64,000 nucleotides of DNA, taken from assembly GCA_041394705.1 (NCBI GenBank), contig JAWKHS010000003.1, positions 310,001 to 374,000 on the forward strand, read 5' to 3'. The position numbers and the translations under genes were made by a program. This DNA is from Vicinamibacterales bacterium (GTDB lineage Bacteria; Acidobacteriota; Vicinamibacteria; Vicinamibacterales; UBA2999). Below are positions 18,180 through 25,355 of this stretch, one piece after another (positions within the stretch are counted from its first letter, which is position 1; the number at the start of each line of letters is the position of its first letter). The notes under the pieces are model-generated. The model worked only from the letters and a program-made list of their open reading frames with translations, was not told the origin of the DNA and ran no database searches.

Positions 18180-20687
18180 ATGCGTCGTGAGAGATCGCCG
18201 GCGGCCGGCTTGGCCCTGTGGATGCTCGCTGCCCTGCTCGTCCTCGGCGGGTGCGGCGCCTCCCAGCCCCGGCCGGGCACCGTGCGCGACGAGGCGTCGC
18301 GCGCGGGCCGCACGGCCGAGTCGTTCCCGGCGGCGGCCGAGGACTACTTCCACGAGATGGACGGCGGGATCACCCTCACGACCGACGAGGTGCAGGGCCG
18401 CAACATGTGGCTCGTCTGGACGGGCGGGAACGACCGGCTGTGGGACGTGCTCTCGGCGCAGAGCCTCGGATCGCTGGACTTCCTGAAGACGCTCTCGTCG
18501 CATCCGGCCCTGCCGTACTCGCGCGACAACCGCTGGCGGGCGCTCGGCCTGGTGAACGAGCCGTGCTTCACCAAGGCCACGGGCCCCGATCCGAATCGCT
18601 ACGGGTTGTGGCTCGATGTCCGCGATCCCGGGTGCGATCCCGATCCGTTCGCCGACACGACGGCGTATCCCGGCGTGCAGGTGGGGGCACGGGGACGGAC
18701 CGTGCCCGTCGGCTCCTACTACGGCGAGCCCTCCGGCGTGGTGGGCCTGCGGCTGTTCCCGAATCCGGATTTCGACGAGGCCGCGCGGAGGCGCTGGGAC
18801 TCGGAGGCGTACTACCGCCGGTCCGACTACTTCGAGTCGCGCGATCTGGTGCGGCCGTACCGCGTCGGCATGTCGTGCGCGTTCTGTCACGTCGGGCCGA
18901 ATCCCGTGAAGCCGCCGCCCGATCCGGAGCGGCCCGGCTGGGAGCACCTGGCCTCGAACGTCGGGGCGCAGTATTTCTGGTGGGACCGCGTGTTCGACTG
19001 GAGAGGCGCCACGAACCAGGGCAGCTTCCTGCACCAGGCCCTCCACACGTCCTTGCCGGGCACGCTGGACACGTCGCTCGTGTCCACCGACACCATCAAC
19101 AACCCGCGCACCATGAACGCCGTCTACCTGCTGGGCCCGCGCATGGGGCTCGCCAGGCGCTGGGGCAGGGAGACGCTGGCGGGCGGCAACCTGCAGAACC
19201 GGCAGTTCAACGACTTCGTGCCCGCGAGCGATCCGCTGGCGCAGTTCTTCGAGCCGCCGGCCACGACGTGGACACCCCGGGTGCTGAAGGACGGATCGGA
19301 CTCGGTGGGCGCGCTCGGCGCCCTGAACCGCGTCTACCTGAACATCGGGCTCTTCAGCGAGGAGTGGCTGCTGCACTTCCGGGCGCTCATCGGCGGCCGC
19401 GAGATCTCACCGATCAAGATCGCGGACGCGCAGAAGAACTCCGTCTACTGGCAGGCCACCGAGCGGCAGACGCCGAACATGGCGCGCTTCTTCCTGGCCA
19501 GCACGGCGCCGCACCTGCTGAAAGACGCGCCCGGCGGCGAGGCCTACCTCACCGAGGAGGCCGCGTCGCTCGAGCGCGGGAAGACGGCCTTCGCCGAGCG
19601 CTGCGCGCGCTGCCACTCGAGCAAGCTGCCGGCGCTGCCAGCGGGGCTGGATCTCGCCGCCTGCAATGGCAAGAACTACCTGGACTGCTGGAACCGCTAC
19701 TGGGCGTGGACGAAGACCGAGGACTTCAAGGCGCCGATGCGGACCCTGGCCCAGGCGCCGGACTTCCTGCAGGACAACTTCCTCTCGACCGAGTTACGCG
19801 TGCCCTCCACGCTGCTCCAGACGAACATCTGCAGCCCCATCGCCACCAACGCCATCGCCGGCAACATCTGGGACAACTTCTCGTCGCAGTCCTACAAGGC
19901 GCTGCCGTCGGTGGGGACGGTGAAGCTCCGGCACCCGCTGTCGGGCGTGGAGTACGACTTCACGCTGCCGGGGGGCGGCCGCGGGTTCACCAGGCCGGCG
20001 TCGCTCGTCAGCCTGTGGTCCACGGCGCCGTTCCTCCAGAACAACTCGGTCGGCCCGTACTATCCGGAGGCCGCCTACGAGTCCGGCGCCACGGCCGGTG
20101 ACTGGTCCTTCGAGACGAGCCCGTCGGTCGACGCGCGGATGCGGGTGTTCCAGGCGTCGATCGAGCAGATGCTGTGGCCGGAGCGGCGGCACGTGGATCC
20201 GCTCTTCACGCGGCTGGACATCACCGGCCCGGGCGTGGGCTGGATCCAGCGGACCACCGCCGACAGCGTCATCCGCGTGCCGCGGGGCTACGTGCCCGAG
20301 TCGCTCCGCGGCCTGCTCGGCGTGGGCCAGCGGCTCTTTCCGTTCCTCTTCAGGAACGGCGAGGTCGAGATCGGCCCGATCCCCAAGGGCACGCCCGTCA
20401 GCCTGCTGAGCAGCATGGATCTGCTCGGCGCCGACCTGCCCGACGGCGAGCGCCGCCAGCGTCTGCGGACGCTGCTGGGGCTGCTCAAGCAGATCAAGGC
20501 CGACCTGAAGCGCGGCAACGACCCCTTCACGAACCGGAACATCATGGAGACGCTGCTCTCCATGAGCACCTGCCCGGACTTCGTGATCAACAAGGGCCAC
20601 TACTTCGGCACGGACCTGTTCGCCGAGGAGCCCGGGCTGAGCGACGGCGGGAAGCGGGACCTGATCGCGTTCCTGAAGACGATGTAA
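18180..20687 (+). CDS. Large diheme c-type cytochrome lipoprotein
   Basis: This 835-residue exported protein has a lipobox VLGGC with Cys25 as the probable lipidated residue. Haem motifs are CAFCH at 233-237 and CARCH at 475-479. The region after the second haem contains a STAPFLQNNSVGP block corresponding to the PYLHNGSVPTL block of the smaller dihemes, so it is a distant relative with an enlarged N-terminal domain (NMWLVWTGGND) and a long C-terminal extension. Additional Cys residues outside the haem sites could form disulfides. AAGGGGG precedes the ATG by about 5 bases. It is transcribed divergently from the Old Yellow Enzyme operon and is followed 44 bases later by a GMC oxidoreductase, whose electrons it might accept. 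Confidence 0.85.
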   Translation: MRRERSPAAGLALWMLAALLVLGGCGASQPRPGTVRDEASRAGRTAESFPAAAEDYFHEMDGGITLTTDEVQGRNMWLVWTGGNDRLWDVLSAQSLGSLDFLKTLSSHPALPYSRDNRWRALGLVNEPCFTKATGPDPNRYGLWLDVRDPGCDPDPFADTTAYPGVQVGARGRTVPVGSYYGEPSGVVGLRLFPNPDFDEAARRRWDSEAYYRRSDYFESRDLVRPYRVGMSCAFCHVGPNPVKPPPDPERPGWEHLASNVGAQYFWWDRVFDWRGATNQGSFLHQALHTSLPGTLDTSLVSTDTINNPRTMNAVYLLGPRMGLARRWGRETLAGGNLQNRQFNDFVPASDPLAQFFEPPATTWTPRVLKDGSDSVGALGALNRVYLNIGLFSEEWLLHFRALIGGREISPIKIADAQKNSVYWQATERQTPNMARFFLASTAPHLLKDAPGGEAYLTEEAASLERGKTAFAERCARCHSSKLPALPAGLDLAACNGKNYLDCWNRYWAWTKTEDFKAPMRTLAQAPDFLQDNFLSTELRVPSTLLQTNICSPIATNAIAGNIWDNFSSQSYKALPSVGTVKLRHPLSGVEYDFTLPGGGRGFTRPASLVSLWSTAPFLQNNSVGPYYPEAAYESGATAGDWSFETSPSVDARMRVFQASIEQMLWPERRHVDPLFTRLDITGPGVGWIQRTTADSVIRVPRGYVPESLRGLLGVGQRLFPFLFRNGEVEIGPIPKGTPVSLLSSMDLLGADLPDGERRQRLRTLLGLLKQIKADLKRGNDPFTNRNIMETLLSMSTCPDFVINKGHYFGTDLFAEEPGLSDGGKRDLIAFLKTM

Positions 20688-20720
20688 CCGGGCCGGCCTT
20701 GTGCCGGAGTCACGGGACCG

Positions 20721-20726
20721 AGGAGG
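20721..20726 (+). promoter_or_regulatory. Ribosome-binding site deciding the GMC oxidoreductase GTG start
   Basis: A full AGGAGG is placed 5 bases before the GTG at 20732. The reading frame is open far upstream, through the cytochrome gene, so this site is the main reason for choosing that start. Confidence 0.75.
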
Positions 20727-20731
20727 GCCGA

Positions 20732-22744
20732 GTGGGCAACGGCGCGGACGGGGACGGAAGCGGGCGCTACGGGGAGAGCGGGGGCGGCGCGTCCCCGGGG
20801 CCCGGCCCAGCCGCGCCCGACGGCACCGTGGCGCGGCCGGTGGCGTACGACGCCGACTACATCGTCGTCGGATCGGGCGCCGGCGGCGGCACGCTGGCCG
20901 CGCGCCTGGCCGAGCTCGGGCACCAGGTGCTGCTGCTCGAAGCGGGGGGCGACCCGCGCACCTCCATCGGCGCGACGCCGCAGACCCCGGGCGTCAACAC
21001 CCTGCCCGACGACTACGACGTCCCGGCGTTCCATCCGCTCTCGACCGAGAACGACGGGATCCGCTGGGACTTCTTCGTCCGCCACTACGACGACGAGACG
21101 CGGCAGGCGCGCGATCCGAAGTACGTGCCGGCGCCGCCGGGACAGGACGAGGGTGGCGTGCTCTACCCGCGGGCGGGCACCCTGGGCGGCTGCACCGCCC
21201 ACAACGCCCTCATCTTCGTCTGCCCGAACAACGCCGACTGGAACCAGATCGCGGACCTGACGGGCGATGCGTCCTGGCGGGCCGAGCCGATGCGCGCCTA
21301 CTTCCAGCGCGTCGAGCAGTGCACGCACCGATCCGATCTGCGGCCCGGCCACGACCCGGCCCTTCACGGCTGGCACGGCTGGCTGCAGACCGAGAAGGCG
21401 ATCCCCAAGGCGGCGATTCGCGACCGCGATCTCCGGACGGCGATCCTGGAGTCGGCCAAGGCGGCCCTCCACAGCCCGGAGCTCCGTCTCACCGACGCCG
21501 ACCGGCGCGCCCGCCTCGATGCCGAGCTCGACCCGAACGACTGGCGCGTCGTGGTCGAGGACGCCGTGGGCCTGCGCTACACGCCGCTCACGTCCAAGGA
21601 CCATCGCCGCGTCGGGGCGCGCGAGCGCGTGCTCGACGTGGCCAGGCGCCATCCCGACCGCCTGCAGGTCCTGACGCACGCCCTGGCGACGCGCGTGCTC
21701 TTCGACGACTCGGGCCGCGCCGTCGGGGTCGAGTACCTGCGGGGCGAGCGCCTCTACCGCGCGCATCCCCGGCCGAGCCGCTCGGCCGGACGGCTCGAGC
21801 AGGTCTTCGCGGCCCGGGAGGTGGTCGTGGCCGGCGGCGCCTTCAACTCGCCGCAGCTCCTGATGCTCTCGGGGATCGGCCCGCGCGCCACGCTCGAGGC
21901 CCACGGCATCCCGGTGCGCGTCGATCTCCCGGGCGTCGGTCAGCACCTGCAGGATCGCTACGAGGTTGCGGTCGTCCACCGCATGGACTTCCCGTCCTGG
22001 AAAGCGCTCGAGGGCGCGACCTTCACCAGGGACGATCCGCAGTACGAGGCCTGGGGCCGCTACAAGGACACGGTCTACAACTCCAACGGCGCCATCCTGT
22101 CGGTGGTGGCGCGCTCGAGTCCGGCCGCCTTCTCGCCGGATCTCTTCCTGTATGCGGTCCTCGGCCGCTTCGAAGGGTACTTTCCCGGGTACTCGTCGCT
22201 CTTCGCGAAGCACCTCAACTACCTGACGTGGATCGTGCTGAAGGCGCACACGGCCAACACGGCCGGCGAGGTCACGCTGCGGTCCGCCGACCCGCGCGAT
22301 CGCCCGCGTATCTCGTTCCGCTCGTTCGACGAGGGTACCGATCGCGCCGGTGACGACGCGCGGGCCGTGGCCGCCGGCGTCGATCTGGCGCGGCGGCTCG
22401 CCGCGCCGCTGAAGCGGGACGGCGTCATCGCCGCCGAGGAGCTTCCGGGCGACGACGTCACGGGCGACCGCCTCCTGGACTTCGTGAAGGACGCCGCCTG
22501 GGGGCATCACGCGTCGTGCACGTGCCGGATCGGCCGGCGCGAGGACGGCGGCGTGGTGTCCAGCGCCTTCACGGTGCACGGCGTGGACGGCCTGCGCGTG
22601 GTGGACGCGTCCATCTTCCCGCGCATCCCGGGCTACTTCATCGTGAGCGCCGTCTACATGGTGGGCGAGAAGGCCGCCGACGTGATGGCCACCGACGCGA
22701 AGGTGACCGCGCCGCTCGGGCCGGTCCGGCCGTTCGCGCGGTGA
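20732..22744 (+). CDS. GMC-family FAD oxidoreductase
   Basis: This 670-residue glucose-methanol-choline oxidoreductase has an N-terminal disordered Gly/Pro/Asp-rich segment of about 40 residues. The FAD motif VVGSGAGGGTLAARLAE is at about 45-60, followed by the EAGGDP acid. The signature GGAFNSPQLLMLSGIG lies mid-protein. Near the C-terminus, WGHHASCTCRIG (H592, H593) precedes RVVDASIFPRIPGYFIVSA. Most GMC enzymes have Asn or His just after that IPG, so the catalytic pair here differs. It has no secretion signal. GMC enzymes oxidise alcohols or sugars and often donate electrons to c-type cytochromes; the upstream diheme lipoprotein is a natural candidate, but compartments would have to match. 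Confidence 0.88.
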   Translation: MGNGADGDGSGRYGESGGGASPGPGPAAPDGTVARPVAYDADYIVVGSGAGGGTLAARLAELGHQVLLLEAGGDPRTSIGATPQTPGVNTLPDDYDVPAFHPLSTENDGIRWDFFVRHYDDETRQARDPKYVPAPPGQDEGGVLYPRAGTLGGCTAHNALIFVCPNNADWNQIADLTGDASWRAEPMRAYFQRVEQCTHRSDLRPGHDPALHGWHGWLQTEKAIPKAAIRDRDLRTAILESAKAALHSPELRLTDADRRARLDAELDPNDWRVVVEDAVGLRYTPLTSKDHRRVGARERVLDVARRHPDRLQVLTHALATRVLFDDSGRAVGVEYLRGERLYRAHPRPSRSAGRLEQVFAAREVVVAGGAFNSPQLLMLSGIGPRATLEAHGIPVRVDLPGVGQHLQDRYEVAVVHRMDFPSWKALEGATFTRDDPQYEAWGRYKDTVYNSNGAILSVVARSSPAAFSPDLFLYAVLGRFEGYFPGYSSLFAKHLNYLTWIVLKAHTANTAGEVTLRSADPRDRPRISFRSFDEGTDRAGDDARAVAAGVDLARRLAAPLKRDGVIAAEELPGDDVTGDRLLDFVKDAAWGHHASCTCRIGRREDGGVVSSAFTVHGVDGLRVVDASIFPRIPGYFIVSAVYMVGEKAADVMATDAKVTAPLGPVRPFAR

Positions 22745-22772
22745 CGCGCGACATCGTCTACGATCCGGCGGG

Positions 22773-23444
22773 ATGACGAGAACCCTCGCGGCAGTGGTCG
22801 TGATGCTGGCAATCCTGGCGCCCGCGCTCTCGGCGCACGGGGTGTCCGCCGCCGATCGCGCGTTCCTGGAGTCCGGCGGCCTTGCCGCGTTCGCCTACCT
22901 CGGCGCCAAGCACATGGTCACGGGCTACGACCACCTGCTGTTCCTGCTCGGCGTGATCTTCTTCCTGTATCGCCTGAAGGACGTCGCCCTCTACGTCACG
23001 CTCTTCGCCGCCGGCCACTCCGTGACGCTGTTGCTCGGCGTGCTCGGCGGGTTCCACATCGACCCGTACCTGGTCGATGCCGTCATCGGCCTGTCGGTCG
23101 TCTACAAGGCGCTCGACAACCTGGGCGCCTTCCAGCGCTGGTTCGGGTGGCAGCCGGACACGCGCGCCGCCGTCCTGCTCTTCGGGTTCGTGCACGGCTT
23201 CGGCCTGTCCACGAAGCTCCAGGACTTCGCGCTCGCGCGCCGGGGTCTCGTTCCGAAGATCGTGGCCTTCAACATCGGCGTGGAGGCGGGGCAGTTCCTG
23301 GCGCTCGCCGCCATCCTGATCGCGATGGCGTACTGGCGCCGCACGGCGGCGTTCGAGCGCCAGGCCTTCGCCAGCAACGTCGCCATCATGACGTGCGGCT
23401 TCCTCCTGCTGGGCTACCAGCTGACGGGCTTCTTCCTGGAGTAG
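22773..23444 (+). CDS. HupE/UreJ-family membrane protein
   Basis: This 223-residue protein has a signal-like N-terminus (LAILAPALSAHG) and about six membrane helices. It contains the family hallmark GYDHLLFLLGVIFF and the later LLFGFVHGFGLS helix with its conserved His. HupE/UreJ proteins are regarded as nickel or cobalt permeases next to hydrogenase or urease genes, but neither enzyme is encoded in this window. The gene starts 28 bases after the GMC oxidoreductase and ends 7 bases before the anchor protein. The HupE plus anchor-protein pair is, to my knowledge, a recurring arrangement outside hydrogenase loci. Its substrate is unknown. Confidence 0.85.
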   Translation: MTRTLAAVVVMLAILAPALSAHGVSAADRAFLESGGLAAFAYLGAKHMVTGYDHLLFLLGVIFFLYRLKDVALYVTLFAAGHSVTLLLGVLGGFHIDPYLVDAVIGLSVVYKALDNLGAFQRWFGWQPDTRAAVLLFGFVHGFGLSTKLQDFALARRGLVPKIVAFNIGVEAGQFLALAAILIAMAYWRRTAAFERQAFASNVAIMTCGFLLLGYQLTGFFLE

Positions 23445-23451
23445 CGTTCGC

Positions 23452-24027
23452 ATGACGACGTCCCCTCCCGCGCCGCCGTCGGGCGCGCAGCTCGTGCGAG
23501 CCACCGGGCTCGCCGTGGTGGTGGCGGCCATGGCCCTGGCGGCCGTCGTCCTGCCGGCCGAGTTCGGCCTCGATCCCCTGGGCACCGGGCGGGCGCTGGG
23601 CCTCGTTCGCCCGCGTGTCGAGACCGCGCCCGGGACGGCGTCCCCCGACGGGGCCGCGGCGACCATGAGTCCAGCCGACGCCCTGTTTCGCAGCCCGACG
23701 CCGTACAAGACCGACGAGATGTCGGTCACGCTCGATCCCGGCGAGGGCGCCGAGATCAAGGCGCGCATGCGGCAGGGCGAGCGGATGGTCTACTCGTGGA
23801 CGGCGACCGGGGAAGGCGTGGACGTGGACATGCACGGCGACCTGCTGGGGGCGCCGGAGGGCGAGTTCACGAGCTATTGGAAGGACGAGTTCCAGACCGG
23901 CGACCACGGCGCGTTCACGGCGCCCGGTGCCGGCAACCACGGCTGGTTCTGGCAGAACGTGACCGACGAGACCGTGACGGTGACGGTCAGGGTCAGCGGC
24001 TTCTACGAACGGCTGTTCCGCCCGTAG
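23452..24027 (+). CDS. Transmembrane anchor protein paired with HupE/UreJ
   Basis: This 191-residue protein has one N-terminal membrane helix (about 18-38, GLAVVVAAMALAAVVLPAEF) with FGLDPLGTGRALGL directly after it. A Pro/Ala linker leads to an extracytoplasmic beta-rich domain containing SVTLDPGEGAEIKARM, VYSWTATGEGVDVDMHGD, and HGAFTAPGAGNHGWFWQN. Several His and Met residues in that domain (DMHGD, GDHG, GNHGWFW) could bind metal or haem. The family is generally annotated only as transmembrane anchor protein and accompanies a HupE/UreJ gene, as it does here 7 bases downstream. It ends the plus-strand redox cluster and is convergent with the next gene. Confidence 0.75.
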   Translation: MTTSPPAPPSGAQLVRATGLAVVVAAMALAAVVLPAEFGLDPLGTGRALGLVRPRVETAPGTASPDGAAATMSPADALFRSPTPYKTDEMSVTLDPGEGAEIKARMRQGERMVYSWTATGEGVDVDMHGDLLGAPEGEFTSYWKDEFQTGDHGAFTAPGAGNHGWFWQNVTDETVTVTVRVSGFYERLFRP

Positions 24028-24034
24028 GACGCCG

Positions 24035-24370
24035 TCACTGCTTCGGTGTGGGTTTCGAGAGCCGCACGTCGAGGGCGCGGTAGATCGTCCCGCCCGCGGG
24101 GCCTTCCTCGAAGTCCACGCCGGCGATGGCGCGTCCGCCCAGGTACGGCGTGACGTCCGTCACGGGCGTCTTGCCCTCGCGGTACCGCGTGTCCTCGGTG
24201 ACCAGCACCCGCACGGTCTTCATCGTGGCCGTCGCGACGTCGCGCGTCTCGATCGTGATCGCGTCGGGCGTGACCGACAGCAGGGTGCCGATGACCACCG
24301 TGGACCCGTGGCCGGGGTGCGCCTCGGCCGGAGCACCGAGCGCAAGGAGCGTCGCCAGGAGCAGGGGCAT
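24035..24370 (-). CDS. Small secreted protein, beta-rich
   Basis: This 111-residue protein has a cleavable signal (LLLATLLALGAPAEAHPGHG). The mature part has alternating Thr/Val strands (VVIGTLLSVTPDAITIETRDV) and ends in a Lys/Pro tail. The pattern resembles small secreted OB-like or DUF5666-like proteins, but no family is certain. The HPGHG start of the mature chain is a possible metal ligand. It follows the VWA gene by 67 bases on the same strand, across a possible hairpin. Confidence 0.6.
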   Translation of the reverse strand: MPLLLATLLALGAPAEAHPGHGSTVVIGTLLSVTPDAITIETRDVATATMKTVRVLVTEDTRYREGKTPVTDVTPYLGGRAIAGVDFEEGPAGGTIYRALDVRLSKPTPKQ

Positions 24371-24416
24371 CGGGCGATTATCCGGGCGCGGCCGGGCACG
24401 GTCAATGCGGGTGCCC

Positions 24417-24440
24417 TGACCGTCCGGCCGGTGACGGTCA
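24417..24440 (-). terminator. Hairpin overlapping the VWA stop codon
   Basis: TGACCGT and ACGGTCA form perfect 7-base arms around a CCGGCCGGTG loop, with one more C-G pair inside. The structure covers the stop codon of the upstream VWA gene and lies just before the small secreted protein. It has no T-tract, so it may only attenuate transcription. Confidence 0.3.
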
Positions 24441-25355
24441 CGGCGCCTCGACGAAATAGCCAGGCCGCGCCGTGACCTCGCCGCGTGCGCCCTTCAGGCG
24501 GACGCGCACCTCGTGCCACCCGGGCGCCGGCGTTGCGGGCGGCGAGTACGTGACGAGGTAGCGCGCTCGCAGCTCGTTCAGGGCGGACACGAAGAGCGCA
24601 CGGAGCCCGGCCGGCGTCTCGGCCGACCACAGACGGCCGCCGCCCGCGTCCACCGCCGCCTGGAGGGACCGCGACGGCGCGAGCTCGCCGATCCGCCTGT
24701 TGTGGTTGTCCCGCGTGAAGGCGCGTCCGGTGGTCGTGAACCCGACCGCGTGCAGGACCGCGCCGGACCGCCGCACCGTCTCGGCGACGTCGGCGGCCTC
24801 GGTCCAGCTCGCCGTGTCCTCGCCGTCGGTGAAGAGGAGCACGACGGGCCGTGCGTCGATCGCGGGGTCGAAGAGGTGCAGGCCCACGAAGAGCGCGTCG
24901 CGCCACGCGGTCGCGCCGGCGGGCGTCACCCGCGACAGCGCGTCGGTGACCTCGTGGTGCGCGGTCGTGAGCGGCACCGAGACCCGGGCCGACTGCGAGA
25001 AGGTGATGAGGCCCACGTGGTCGCTCGGCCGCAGCGCCCCGACCAGGCCACGGGCGGCATCGAGCAGCGCGTCCAGCCGGTCGCCCGTGACGCTGCTGCT
25101 GGTGTCCAGCACCAGCAGCAGCTGGAGTGGGACCTCGGCCAGCGACACCCGGTCCACCGTCTGCACGACGCCGTTGTCGCGGACCTCGAAGTGGCTGGCC
25201 GTCAAGCCCCTGACCGGCTGGGTACCGCGAGTGACCGACACGTCCAGGCGCACGGTGTCCACGGCCGCGCGAAAGACCGGCTCCTGCGCGGAGACGAGCG
25301 CGACGGCCGCGACCGCCAGCGCCGCGGCCGTCAGTGGACGCGTGCCCGCAGCCAT
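24438..25355 (-). CDS. Secreted VWA-domain protein with intact MIDAS
   Basis: This 305-residue exported protein has a signal peptide ending VSAQ. A short beta domain (VRLDVSVTRGTQPVRGLTASHFEVRDNG), typical of acidobacterial VWA proteins, is followed by a von Willebrand factor A domain. The metal-ion-dependent adhesion site is complete: DTSSS at 84-88 and LLFTDGEDT later. The ATG at 25355 lies inside the upstream VWA gene (25-base overlap), so expression of the two is coupled. VWA domains bind protein partners through a divalent cation, and this pair may work together in the periplasm or on the cell surface. Confidence 0.8.
   Translation of the reverse strand: MAAGTRPLTAAALAVAAVALVSAQEPVFRAAVDTVRLDVSVTRGTQPVRGLTASHFEVRDNGVVQTVDRVSLAEVPLQLLLVLDTSSSVTGDRLDALLDAARGLVGALRPSDHVGLITFSQSARVSVPLTTAHHEVTDALSRVTPAGATAWRDALFVGLHLFDPAIDARPVVLLFTDGEDTASWTEAADVAETVRRSGAVLHAVGFTTTGRAFTRDNHNRRIGELAPSRSLQAAVDAGGGRLWSAETPAGLRALFVSALNELRARYLVTYSPPATPAPGWHEVRVRLKGARGEVTARPGYFVEAP

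Noticed and set aside
22773..23444. HupE/UreJ gene as evidence for a hydrogenase or urease locus
   Set aside because: No hydrogenase or urease structural gene is present on either side.
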